Source: Verrucomicrobiota bacterium
GTDB taxonomy: Bacteria > Verrucomicrobiota > Verrucomicrobiia > Opitutales > Opitutaceae
NCBI GenBank assembly: GCA_023446735.1
Contig: JAEXPQ010000060.1
Span: 1 to 38,352 of the forward strand
Direction of reading: 5' to 3'
Length of the DNA: 38,352 nt
The notes below the pieces were generated by a model. It searched no databases and had not been told where the DNA came from. It saw only the letters and a list, made by a program, of their open reading frames with translations. The position numbers and the translations under genes are program-made. Of the stretch, positions 1 through 6,631 are shown one piece after another. The first letter of the stretch is position 1. Each line of letters opens with the position of its first letter.

Positions 1-55
1 CCCCCCCGCGCCCGCGATTCGATTTCCGGGGTAGCGAGCCGGCGTCGTTTCTTGC

Positions 56-1453
56 TCAGCGGAGAGGTTCGGTCGCTCGATTGGTCATCCGCACCGGGTC
101 CAGCGCCTGATCGAGCGCGATGCCGTCCATCAGCCCCTCGGCGAGCACAACCTCGCGCAGACTGCGGTTGGAAGCCAGCGCCTCGGCGGCCACGGCCGCG
201 GCCCGTTCGTAGCCGAGCTCGGGCGTGAGGGCGGTGACAAGCATAGGCGAGCCCGCGGCCAGCTCCGCGCAGCGCACCGCGTCGGCCACAAGCCCGCGCA
301 CGCAGCTCGCGGCGAACACCCGTACCCCATTCGACAAGCAGTGGATCGCCTCGTGCAGCGAGTACGCGATGAGCGGAATCGTGGCGTTGAGCTCGAGCTG
401 CCCCTCGCGGCCGCAAAGCACGACCGTTTGCATCAGCCCGTGAACATGGAGGCAGACCTGCACAAGCATCTCGCACAGCACCGGGTTCACCTTGCCGGGC
501 ATGATCGAGCTGCCGGGTTGTACCGCGGGCAGGCGGATCTCGCCCAGGCCGCAGCGCGGCCCGGAACCCAGGAGACGCAGGTCGTTGGCGATCTTGGTCA
601 GACTGCCGGCGATGGTGGCGAGCTGTCCGGCGACCTCCACCGCCGCATCGCGCGCCGCCTGCGCCTCGAAGTGGTTGCGCGTCTCCACGAACGTGACACC
701 GGTGCTCGACCGCAGGCGGGCGCAGACCCTCCGGGCGAAATCCGGGTGTCCGTTGAGCCCGGTGCCGACGGCGGTGCCGCCGATCGCGAGTTCGTGCAGC
801 GACGCCACCGCGCGATCGGTCCGCTCCACCGACTTGGTGGCCTGCTCGGCGTAACCCGAGAACTCCTGCCCGAGGGTCAGCGGGGTGGCGTCCATCAGGT
901 GGGTCCGGCCGGCCTTGACGATCTCGGCGAACGCCACCGCCTTGTCCGCGAGCTCACGTTGGAGGTGCACGAGAGAGGGGCGCAACTGCTCGCGCAGGGC
1001 GAGCGCCACACTGACGTGCAGCGCGGTGGGCATCACGTCGTTGGACGACTGGCCGAGATTCACGTCGTCGTTGGGATGCACCGGCCGGTGCGAACCGAGC
1101 GCTTCGCCCGCGAGTTGGCTCGCCCGGTTGGCGATCACCTCGTTCATGTTCGTGTTCGTCGAGGTGCCGGATCCGGTCTGGAAGACATCGACCGGGAAAT
1201 GGATGCTCAGTTCGCCGCCGGCGACCTCCGCGGCCACCTGCCGGATCAACCGGGCCTTCTCCGGCGGGAGGCGCCCCAACTCCTCGTTGGCCTGGGCGCA
1301 CGCGGACTTCACCAATGCCAAGCTGCGCAGGAACGCCTCCGGCATGGGGTGGCCGCTGATCGGAAAGTTGCGCACGGCCCGCGCGGTGGACGGACCATAC
1401 AGGGCGTCGTCCGGCACCGGCATGTCCCCCAAGGTGTCGTGTTCAGTTCTCAT
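56..1453 (-). CDS. fumC: class II fumarate hydratase (fumarase C)
   Basis: The product converts fumarate to L-malate in the TCA cycle as a cytosolic homotetramer that needs no iron-sulfur cluster. From the ATG at 1453 it is 465 residues, the usual length for the family. Superfamily motifs appear in order: the substrate-binding stretch GSGTSTNTNMNEV (about residue 95), HPNDDVNLGQSSND (about 130), GRTHLMDATPLTLGQEF (about 185) and the signature loop GSSIMPGKVN (314-323). The frame stays open 21 codons upstream, but the longer start adds only a basic, non-conserved extension, and an AAGGA lies about 12 bases before the 1453 ATG. Aspartate ammonia-lyase is the closest alternative; the TPLTLGQEFSGY and GGTAVGTGLN segments fit fumarase better. 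The gene stands alone and reads away from the tRNA. Confidence 0.93.
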   Translation of the reverse strand: MRTEHDTLGDMPVPDDALYGPSTARAVRNFPISGHPMPEAFLRSLALVKSACAQANEELGRLPPEKARLIRQVAAEVAGGELSIHFPVDVFQTGSGTSTNTNMNEVIANRASQLAGEALGSHRPVHPNDDVNLGQSSNDVMPTALHVSVALALREQLRPSLVHLQRELADKAVAFAEIVKAGRTHLMDATPLTLGQEFSGYAEQATKSVERTDRAVASLHELAIGGTAVGTGLNGHPDFARRVCARLRSSTGVTFVETRNHFEAQAARDAAVEVAGQLATIAGSLTKIANDLRLLGSGPRCGLGEIRLPAVQPGSSIMPGKVNPVLCEMLVQVCLHVHGLMQTVVLCGREGQLELNATIPLIAYSLHEAIHCLSNGVRVFAASCVRGLVADAVRCAELAAGSPMLVTALTPELGYERAAAVAAEALASNRSLREVVLAEGLMDGIALDQALDPVRMTNRATEPLR

Positions 1454-1654
1454 GGCGGCGAGGCGTCCTTGCGCCCAAGCGGACCGTCGTACGCTACACC
1501 GGTGCCGCCCGGCCATAAATGGGGTGTTGGCCTACCTTGCCTTGCGCTTCGGCGAAGACCGGGCGGTCCCCGTCGAAGGCAAACGATGCAATCCCGTCCG
1601 AAATCTGCTTGCCGGCCGATCCGCCGCCCACCAAGTAACCTCCCCTCTCTTTTC

Positions 1655-1729
1655 GGGTCGATAGCTCAATGGTAGAGCAGCGTCCTTTTAAGTCGTTGGT
1701 TCCGGGTTCGAATCCCGGTCGACCCACCA
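1655..1729 (+). tRNA. tRNA-Lys (anticodon TTT)
   Basis: A full cloverleaf can be drawn. The acceptor stem is GGGTCGA/TCGACCC, the D stem is GCTC/GAGC, the anticodon loop is CTTTTAA with TTT at 1687-1689, the variable loop has five bases, and the T arm is CCGGG-TTCGAAT-CCCGG. The discriminator is A and the CCA end is encoded (1727-1729). The anticodon stem GCGTC/GTCGT carries a T-T mismatch (1683/1693) and one G-T pair. All other stems are perfect, so this reads as a working tRNA. Confidence 0.95.
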
Positions 1730-1797
1730 GTTCTTTCCGGTCCCGCGGTTGCCTTTCCGCCCCAGAAGCGTTTTGCTGGGGCCTTCCCCTCAAAGAT

Positions 1798-1817
1798 TTC
1801 GCGAAATTTTTCGCGAA
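1798..1817. promoter_or_regulatory. paired TTCGCGAA palindromes, candidate operator
   Basis: Two identical 8-bp palindromes, TTCGCGAA, sit 12 bases start to start, about one helical turn, with ATTT between them. They lie 43 bases before the response-regulator start in an AT-rich patch of an otherwise GC-rich region. This could be a dimer-of-dimers operator or a hairpin in the leader. No regulator can be named. Confidence 0.4.
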
Positions 1818-1859
1818 TTAGCCGATAGATCATCTGGCCAATTCCGGAGATTCCACCTG

Positions 1860-2606
1860 ATGATCCCGCACGAAAAACCTACTTCCGTTCTCGAACGCCA
1901 ACTGTCCGCAGACCGGCAAGCCGTCCCCAGCCCAAGCAAGATGAAGCGTGTCGTCATCATCGAGGATCAGACCGCGATCCGTGAAATGCTCGCGGAGATG
2001 CTCCGCAACGATCCCAACTACAAGATCGTGGGCGAATGCGGCGACGGCCAGCAGGCCTACAACCTCTGCCTCGAGACCAAGCCCGACCTCGCGATCCTCG
2101 ATGCCAAACTGCCCGGCCTCAACGGCGTGGATCTCCTGCGTCGCCTCGCCAAGCAGCTCAAGAACACCCGCTACCTCGTCTTCTCCGGCTACGAGAACCC
2201 CGTCCTCGTGCGCGAGATGCTCGAAGCGGGCGCCCACGGCTTCGTCGAGAAGACCGCGGGACTGAGCGAATTCCGCAAGGGCATCCAGACCGTCTCCAAC
2301 GGCGGCACCTATTTCGGCCCGGCCGTGGCCGCCCTGCTCCTCAACGTCGTGACCAACCCGTCCGCCGCGTCGAGCCACGACCTCCTTACCGACCGCGAGC
2401 GCGAAATTCTGCAACTGGTGGCCGAAAGCTACAGCACCAAGGAGATCGCCGCGAAACTCGGCATCAGCGTGAAGACCGTGGACAACCACCGCACGAACCT
2501 GATGCGCAAGCTCGACCTGCACGATGTCGCCAGCCTCACCCGCTACGCCATCGAGATCGGCCTCGTCGACAACCGCAGCTCGCTCCCGCCCGGCGGCGCC
2601 CGCTGA
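1860..2606 (+). CDS. NarL/LuxR-family response regulator
   Basis: This is a two-component transcription regulator of 248 residues. The receiver domain (about residues 28-145) shows the acidic pair in VVIIEDQ, the phospho-acceptor Asp81 in LAILDAKLPG, the Ser in VFSGY and Lys131 in VEKT. A GerE/LuxR helix-turn-helix follows (about 178-240: TDREREIL, STKEIAAKLGISVKTVDNHRTN), ending RYAIEIGLVD. I chose the ATG at 1860 because GGAG lies 10 bases upstream. The ATG at 1941 (MKRVVIIED) would also give a complete receiver and has no visible ribosome site. No cognate kinase is adjacent. The nearest kinase in the window is the hybrid kinase at 19803..22928, which carries its own receiver, so partnership cannot be inferred. 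Confidence 0.9.
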   Translation: MIPHEKPTSVLERQLSADRQAVPSPSKMKRVVIIEDQTAIREMLAEMLRNDPNYKIVGECGDGQQAYNLCLETKPDLAILDAKLPGLNGVDLLRRLAKQLKNTRYLVFSGYENPVLVREMLEAGAHGFVEKTAGLSEFRKGIQTVSNGGTYFGPAVAALLLNVVTNPSAASSHDLLTDREREILQLVAESYSTKEIAAKLGISVKTVDNHRTNLMRKLDLHDVASLTRYAIEIGLVDNRSSLPPGGAR

Positions 2607-2624
2607 GCCAGCCTGTTTTCCCGG

Positions 2625-2653
2625 CGCGCGTGTCCTCGCGATACGCGCGTTTT
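2625..2653 (+). terminator. possible weak terminator after the response regulator
   Basis: CGCGCGT (2625-2631) pairs with ACGCGCG (2643-2649) around an 11-base loop and is followed by TTTT. The stem is short and the T run brief, so partial read-through into pal is plausible. Confidence 0.35.
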
Positions 2654-2678
2654 GCGTTCTTGGCGCCCGACATTCTTC

Positions 2679-2707
2679 TTGCGCGAGTTGAGCGGTTTAC
2701 GGATAAC
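2679..2707 (+). promoter_or_regulatory. possible pal promoter
   Basis: TTGCGC (2679-2684) and GATAAC (2702-2707) are separated by 17 bases, a weak sigma70-like pair about 30 bases before the pal start. An inverted repeat GCGGTT...AACCGC (2692-2697/2705-2710) overlaps the -10 element and could be an operator. Support is sequence resemblance only. Confidence 0.3.
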
Positions 2708-2737
2708 CGCGCACCCGTACGACAAGCCCTTTTTCTC

Positions 2738-3292
2738 ATGAACAAGTTCTCGAAATTCGTCTGTTTTGCCCTGATTGGTTCCGCCGTGCTGCTCGCCGGC
2801 TGCCCGAAGAAGCCGAAGCGCCCGGACCCGAGCGCGACGACCGCCGGCATGGGTCCCGGTGGCCTCAACGCGACCGACGTGAACTTGAACCCCGACGATG
2901 CGAGCCTCCAGAACAAGCCCGAGGGCATGGACCGCTTCAAGGAAGAGAACCTCATCCGCGGCGAGCTCCCGACCGTCTATTTCGATTTCGATCGTTCCGC
3001 CATCAAGCCCAGCGAGCGCCCGAAGCTCGAGGAGGCCGCCAAGAAGATCGCCGATCTTCAGGGCAAACAAATCCTCCTCGAAGGCCACTGCGACTGGCGG
3101 GGCACCGCCGAGTACAACATGGGCCTCGGTGACCGCCGCGCCAACGCCGTGAAGGAATACCTCGCCAAGCTCGGCGTCGAAGTGGTCCGCCTCGAGCCCC
3201 TCTCCAAGGGCGATCTCGACGCCAAAGAAAACGCCGCCGGCGAAGCGATGTCGAAGGACCGCCGTGTCGAGCTCGTGATCATCAAGAACTGA
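2738..3292 (+). CDS. pal: peptidoglycan-associated OmpA-family lipoprotein (Pal-like)
   Basis: The product is an outer-membrane lipoprotein that binds peptidoglycan and probably anchors the envelope through the Tol-Pal system. The 184-residue product starts with a lipoprotein signal peptide ending in the lipobox LLAGC (acylated Cys22), then a Pro/Lys/Gly-rich linker, then an OmpA C-terminal domain from about residue 85. That domain shows VYFDFDRSAIKP, LEGHCDWRGTAEYN and LGDRRANAVKEYLAKLG, the residues that hold diaminopimelate in this family. The ATG follows a pyrimidine tract (TTTTTCTC) with no Shine-Dalgarno. No tolA, tolB or tolQR lies nearby, so the Tol-Pal role rests on family membership. 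A strong terminator closes the gene. Confidence 0.9.
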   Translation: MNKFSKFVCFALIGSAVLLAGCPKKPKRPDPSATTAGMGPGGLNATDVNLNPDDASLQNKPEGMDRFKEENLIRGELPTVYFDFDRSAIKPSERPKLEEAAKKIADLQGKQILLEGHCDWRGTAEYNMGLGDRRANAVKEYLAKLGVEVVRLEPLSKGDLDAKENAAGEAMSKDRRVELVIIKN

Positions 3293-3315
3293 TCGCGAAT
3301 CCCTTTTTCGAACAC

Positions 3316-3346
3316 AAGCCCCGGTCTCGCGACCGGGGCTTTTCGT
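3316..3346 (+). terminator. intrinsic terminator of pal
   Basis: AAGCCCCGGTC (3316-3326), loop TCGC, then GACCGGGGCTT (3331-3341) form a perfect 11-bp GC-rich stem followed by a T-rich stretch. It sits 24 bases after the pal stop and before the convergent ilvN. The A-rich side upstream is too short for equally strong termination of the minus strand. Confidence 0.85.
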
Positions 3347-3369
3347 TGTCCGCCCGGTGGACGCACGCG

Positions 3370-3660
3370 CTACCAGCGCAGGCTCGCGAAAAACTCCGGT
3401 CCGATGTCGGCGCGGTGCCGCACCTCGAGCACGTCGAAAAGCTTGGCGAGTTGCCGCTGCATCTGCTCGAGCTTGGGATCGTCGGCGACGAGGAGAAGCA
3501 TCCGGCTGGTCGCGCGGTCGGGCTCCGGCACGCAGACGATCGCCTCCAGATTGAAGGCACGCCGGGCGAACAGCCCGGTGATGTGCGACATCGCCCCGGG
3601 ATGGTTGCGCACCCGGAGTTCCAGGACAGTGGTGGCGGCGAGGGTTTTCGGGTCAGGCAT
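3370..3660 (-). CDS. ilvN: acetolactate synthase small (regulatory) subunit, IlvN type
   Basis: This is the regulatory subunit of acetohydroxyacid synthase, the first common enzyme of branched-chain amino acid synthesis. It is 96 residues and consists of a single ACT domain: LELRVRNHPGAMSHITGLFARRAFNLEAI is closely similar to the short IlvN of enterobacteria rather than the longer IlvH, and it binds the feedback inhibitor valine in that family. It starts inside the last codons of ilvB with an 8-base overlap, so translation is probably coupled and subunit ratios fixed. It shares the attenuator upstream of ilvB. No Shine-Dalgarno is evident. Confidence 0.92.
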   Translation of the reverse strand: MPDPKTLAATTVLELRVRNHPGAMSHITGLFARRAFNLEAIVCVPEPDRATSRMLLLVADDPKLEQMQRQLAKLFDVLEVRHRADIGPEFFASLRW

Positions 3661-5341
3661 GGGCGGCGGCGGGTTCGGTGGCGGTGATCGTGAGGTGATT
3701 GGCGGCGCCGGGCGGCACCATCGGGAGCACGTTGGCGGTCTCGTGGATCGGGATGTCGATCAGCACCGGGCCGGGCGCAGAGAGCGCGGCGGCGAGCTGG
3801 CCGAGCGGGTCGCGCGCGGGGTCGATCGTCACGCCGCGCAGGCCGAAGCCGCGGGCGATGGCCGCGAAGTCCGGCGACGACTGGAACCGGGAAGCCGAGT
3901 AGCGCTGGCCGTAGAACAGCTCCTGCTGCTGGCGCACCAACCCGAGATGGGCGTTGTTGCAGATCAGCACCGCGACCGGAAGATCGAGCTCCGCGAGCGT
4001 GGCGAGTTCCTGGATATTCATCAGGATCGAGCCGTCGCCGCTCACGCAGACCACCCGGCGGCCGGGCGCCGCCAACGCGGCGCCGATCGCGGCCGGCAGG
4101 CCGAAGCCCATCGTGCCCAGACCGCCCGAGGTGAGGAACGAGCGCGGACGGTTGAACGGAAACGCCTGCGCCACCCACATCTGGTGCTGGCCCACGTCGG
4201 TGGTGATGATCGCGTCGGTCGGGAGCGCCTCGCCGAGGAAGCGGCAGAGGTTGACCGGATGCAACGGCTCCTCGCGGCGCGGCGGATGGCGCAACGGATG
4301 GGCCGCGCGCAGTTCGGCCGCCCGAGCCCGCCACTCCGGATGGCGCTGCGCGGGAAGGCGCCGGAGCAGCCGGGCGAGCGCCTCGGCGGCGTCGCCGGCC
4401 AGGGCGAGCGTGGCGGCGCGGATCTTGCCGAGCTCCGCGCGATCGATGTCGAGATGCGCGATCGTCGCCTGTGGGCAGAACTCCGCGACCTTGCCGGTCG
4501 CGCGGTCGTCGAAGCGCGCGCCGATGGCGAAGATCACGTCGGCCTCGCGCATGAGCAGGTTGGTGCCCTTCCCTCCATGCATGCCAAGCATGCCCATGTT
4601 CAGCGGATCGTCGGCCGCGAGCGTACCGAGCGCCATCAGCGTGGTGACCGAGGGCGCGTCGAGCCGTTGCGCGAGTTCGCGGGCGAGTTCCGCGGCGTCG
4701 GCGCCGATCACGCCGCCGCCGAGGTATAGCATCGGCCGCTGCGCCGACGCCAGGAGCCGCGCGAGGGCGTCGATCTCGGCTTCCGCACAGGCCGCCGGCG
4801 CCTGGCGCCCACCGGGCGCGGGCCAGTCGACGACGTCGGCGCGGGCGTTGAGCACATCCTTCGGGATGTCGACCGCCACGGGGCCCGGCCGTCCCGACTC
4901 CGCGAGCGTGAAGGCCAGGGGGATCGTCTCGAGCAGTTCCTCCACGGAGCGCACGAGGAAGTTGTGCTTGGTGATCGGCAGCGTGAGACCGTACGTGTCC
5001 ACTTCCTGGAACGCATCGGTCCCGATCAGCGCCTGCGGCACCTGCGCGGTGATGGCGACCAGCGGGACCGAGTCGAGCCGCGCGTCGGCGATCGCCGTGA
5101 GCAAGTTCGTCGCGCCCGGCCCCGAGGTGGCCAGGCACACCGCGGCGCGGCCGGTGGTGCGCGCCATGCCCTGCGCGATGAACCCCGCGCCCTGCTCGTG
5201 GCGGGTGAGGATGTGGCGGATCCCGCTTTCGTGCAGGGCGTCGTAGAACGGCAGGATCGCGCCGCCGGGAATGCCGGCGAGGGTGTGGATGCCCTGGCGC
5301 TCGAGCAGAGTGCGCAGGATGGTGGCTCCGGTATGTTGCAT
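3653..5341 (-). CDS. ilvB: acetolactate synthase large (catalytic) subunit
   Basis: This ThDP-dependent enzyme condenses two pyruvates to acetolactate, or pyruvate with 2-ketobutyrate. It has 562 residues, the usual length. The N-terminal PYR domain carries the catalytic Glu49 in TRHEQGAGF, a central FAD/DHS-like domain follows (about 190-340), and the C-terminal PP domain has the ThDP-Mg motif beginning GDGSILMN and ending CNN. The ATG at 5341 is preceded by a roughly 110-base leader with a terminator hairpin and a Val/Leu-rich leader peptide. The frame remains open a further 13 codons to 5381, but that start lies in the leader and adds a non-conserved stretch. It forms an operon with ilvN, matching enterobacterial ilvBN in gene order and leader design. 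Confidence 0.94.
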   Translation of the reverse strand: MQHTGATILRTLLERQGIHTLAGIPGGAILPFYDALHESGIRHILTRHEQGAGFIAQGMARTTGRAAVCLATSGPGATNLLTAIADARLDSVPLVAITAQVPQALIGTDAFQEVDTYGLTLPITKHNFLVRSVEELLETIPLAFTLAESGRPGPVAVDIPKDVLNARADVVDWPAPGGRQAPAACAEAEIDALARLLASAQRPMLYLGGGVIGADAAELARELAQRLDAPSVTTLMALGTLAADDPLNMGMLGMHGGKGTNLLMREADVIFAIGARFDDRATGKVAEFCPQATIAHLDIDRAELGKIRAATLALAGDAAEALARLLRRLPAQRHPEWRARAAELRAAHPLRHPPRREEPLHPVNLCRFLGEALPTDAIITTDVGQHQMWVAQAFPFNRPRSFLTSGGLGTMGFGLPAAIGAALAAPGRRVVCVSGDGSILMNIQELATLAELDLPVAVLICNNAHLGLVRQQQELFYGQRYSASRFQSSPDFAAIARGFGLRGVTIDPARDPLGQLAAALSAPGPVLIDIPIHETANVLPMVPPGAANHLTITATEPAAAHA

Positions 5342-5394
5342 GGTGGATGGCTTCGGGTTGGAGCCCTCCCCGGTTCTGCACCCGACGGAGCCTT

Positions 5395-5434
5395 GGAAAA
5401 CAAAAGCCCCCTCCGGTGCGGCACCGGAGGGGGC
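5395..5434 (-). terminator. ilvBN attenuator terminator
   Basis: On the minus strand GCCCCCTCCGGTG (5434-5422), loop CCG, and CACCGGAGGGGGC (5418-5406) make a perfect 13-bp stem followed by TTTTGTTTT. It lies between the Val-rich leader peptide and ilvB, 19 bases after the leader stop codon and about 65 bases before the ilvB ATG. Full termination here would silence ilvBN, so it should be conditional. Confidence 0.88.
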
Positions 5435-5468
5435 GAAAATCGTGAGCTGTTGCTCAGACCCCTCGCGG
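5424..5468 (-). promoter_or_regulatory. predicted antiterminator pairing of the ilv leader
   Basis: CCGCGAGGGG (5468-5459), which spans the last sense codons of the leader peptide, is complementary to CCCCTCCGG (5432-5424) in the left arm of the terminator: six pairs, one bulged C, then three pairs. A ribosome stalled on the Val codons would leave this segment free about 13 bases downstream. A ribosome that reaches the stop codon would cover it and let the terminator fold. The pairing is read directly from the sequence; the switch itself is inferred. Confidence 0.65.
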
Positions 5469-5540
5469 CGCGCAGGCGACTACTACGACGACCAGAAGGG
5501 CGACGAGCGAGTTGCGGGAAGCGTGGGCGAGGCTGAACAT
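5454..5540 (-). CDS. ilvL: ilv leader peptide (28 residues, Val/Leu-rich)
   Basis: This short reading frame runs ATG at 5540 to TGA at 5456-5454. It begins MFSLAHAS and contains LVALLVVVVVAC, with five consecutive Val codons (GTC GTC GTA GTA GTC) and no Ile. Such peptides sense charged tRNA. The enterobacterial ilvBN leader is likewise rich in Val and Leu and lacks Ile, which fits control of an IlvBN isozyme. It ends 19 bases before the terminator stem. The ATG has no Shine-Dalgarno and lies very close to the predicted transcription start, so it may be translated from a nearly leaderless RNA. The gene symbol follows function; no homology search was possible. Confidence 0.8.
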   Translation of the reverse strand: MFSLAHASRNSLVALLVVVVVACAPRGV

Positions 5541-5550
5541 CGGCTGGCGG

Positions 5551-5579
5551 TAGAAGAGCGACAAGCGTCGCCGTGTCAA
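5551..5579 (-). promoter_or_regulatory. candidate promoter of the ilv leader
   Basis: A perfect -35 element TTGACA (minus strand, 5579-5574) lies in the 50 bases between the tsaD stop and the leader ATG. At 17-18 bases the -10 candidates are CTTCTA or TTCTAC, both poor. If used, transcription would start a few bases before the leader ATG. Confidence 0.5.
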
Positions 5580-5590
5580 GACGGCGCCGC

Positions 5591-6631
5591 TCAACCCGCC
5601 AGGTCCAGGGCGGGCTCGAAGGCGAGCGAGTTGCCCTGCTCCATCGCTCCGAGCGGCCGGGCGCGGTCCATCCAGGCGCCGAAGGCGATCATGGCGGCGT
5701 TGTCGCCGGTGTGCCGCGGCTCGGCGGCGAACACCGGCAGACCGGCCCGCCGGCCGACGTCCGCGATCGCGGCGCGCAGTGCCCGATTGTTGGAGACACC
5801 GCCGGACAGTCCCACGCTGCGATACACCCCGGCTGCGAGCGCCTGTGCCGTCTTGCGCGCCAGCGATTCGACTACGGCCGCCTGGTAGCTGGCGCAGAGA
5901 TCGCCGAGCCGGGCCTGCACCTCGGCGTCGTTCATCTTCTCGAGCTGGTAGCGCAGCGACGTCTTGAGGCCGGAGTAACTGAAGTCGAGCGTGCCGCGCG
6001 AGTTGTTGCCGCGGGGAAACTCGAAGGCGTCGGCGCGGCCGCCCGCGGCGTGCTTCTCGACGAGGGGACCGCCCGGATAGCCGAGGCCGAGCAGCTTGGC
6101 CCCCTTGTCGAGGGCTTCGCCGGCGGCGTCGTCGAGCGTGGAGGCCAGCACCGCGATCCGGCGTTGCGGGTCGATGGAGAGCAGCACGGTGTTGCCGCCG
6201 GACACGAGGAGGCCGAGGTGCGGCAACAACGCGGCGAACCGCGCCTCGAAGTCCGCCGGGGCCTCGGCCTGGAGCATGATGAAGGGCGACCACGCGTGCC
6301 CGCGTAGGTGGTTGCCGCCGACCAGCGGCACGCCCCACTCCAACGCCAACGCCTTCGCGACCGCCACCCCCATCGCCAAGCAGGCCGCCAGGCCCGGCCC
6401 ACGAGTGACCGCGATCTGAGTGACCGCCCGCAGGTCGCACTCGCGTGCCGCCACCTGCAGGAGCGGCGCGAAATGCCGGAGGTGCTCGCGGCTCGCGAGG
6501 TCGGGCACGACTCCGCCGTACGCCTGGTGCAACGCGATCTGGCTGTGCACCCACTCGCCGCGCAGACCGTGCGCGGGGTCGAAGAGCGCGAGGGCGGTTT
6601 CGTCGCAGGAACTTTCGAGGCCGAGAATCAT
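5591..6631 (-). CDS. tsaD: tRNA N6-threonylcarbamoyladenosine transferase TsaD
   Basis: This enzyme transfers threonylcarbamoyl to A37 of ANN-decoding tRNAs, together with TsaB and TsaE in bacteria. It has 346 residues in the ASKHA (Kae1/Qri7) fold. It begins MILGLESSCDETALALFD; the motif VVPDLASREHLRHFAPLL and the metal-binding histidines in GGNHLRGHAWSP are present. LVSGGNTVL, the DDAAGEALDKGAKLLGLGYPGGP segment and GLSGGVSNNRALR follow, and HTGDNAAMIAF closes the family pattern. The ATG at 6631 overlaps the ctp stop by four bases (ATGA), so the two are translationally coupled. tsaB and tsaE are not in the window. The gene ends 50 bases before the ilv leader peptide. Confidence 0.95.
   Translation of the reverse strand: MILGLESSCDETALALFDPAHGLRGEWVHSQIALHQAYGGVVPDLASREHLRHFAPLLQVAARECDLRAVTQIAVTRGPGLAACLAMGVAVAKALALEWGVPLVGGNHLRGHAWSPFIMLQAEAPADFEARFAALLPHLGLLVSGGNTVLLSIDPQRRIAVLASTLDDAAGEALDKGAKLLGLGYPGGPLVEKHAAGGRADAFEFPRGNNSRGTLDFSYSGLKTSLRYQLEKMNDAEVQARLGDLCASYQAAVVESLARKTAQALAAGVYRSVGLSGGVSNNRALRAAIADVGRRAGLPVFAAEPRHTGDNAAMIAFGAWMDRARPLGAMEQGNSLAFEPALDLAG

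Noticed and set aside
1609..1641. Promoter for tRNA-Lys (TTGCCG ... AAGTAA/TAACCT).
   Set aside because: Both -10 options match the consensus poorly; not reported as a feature.
2036..2737. Reading the Pal frame back to 2036 as a fusion with the response regulator region.
   Set aside because: That segment is the Arg/Pro-rich out-of-frame shadow of the regulator; the signal peptide at 2738 sets the start.
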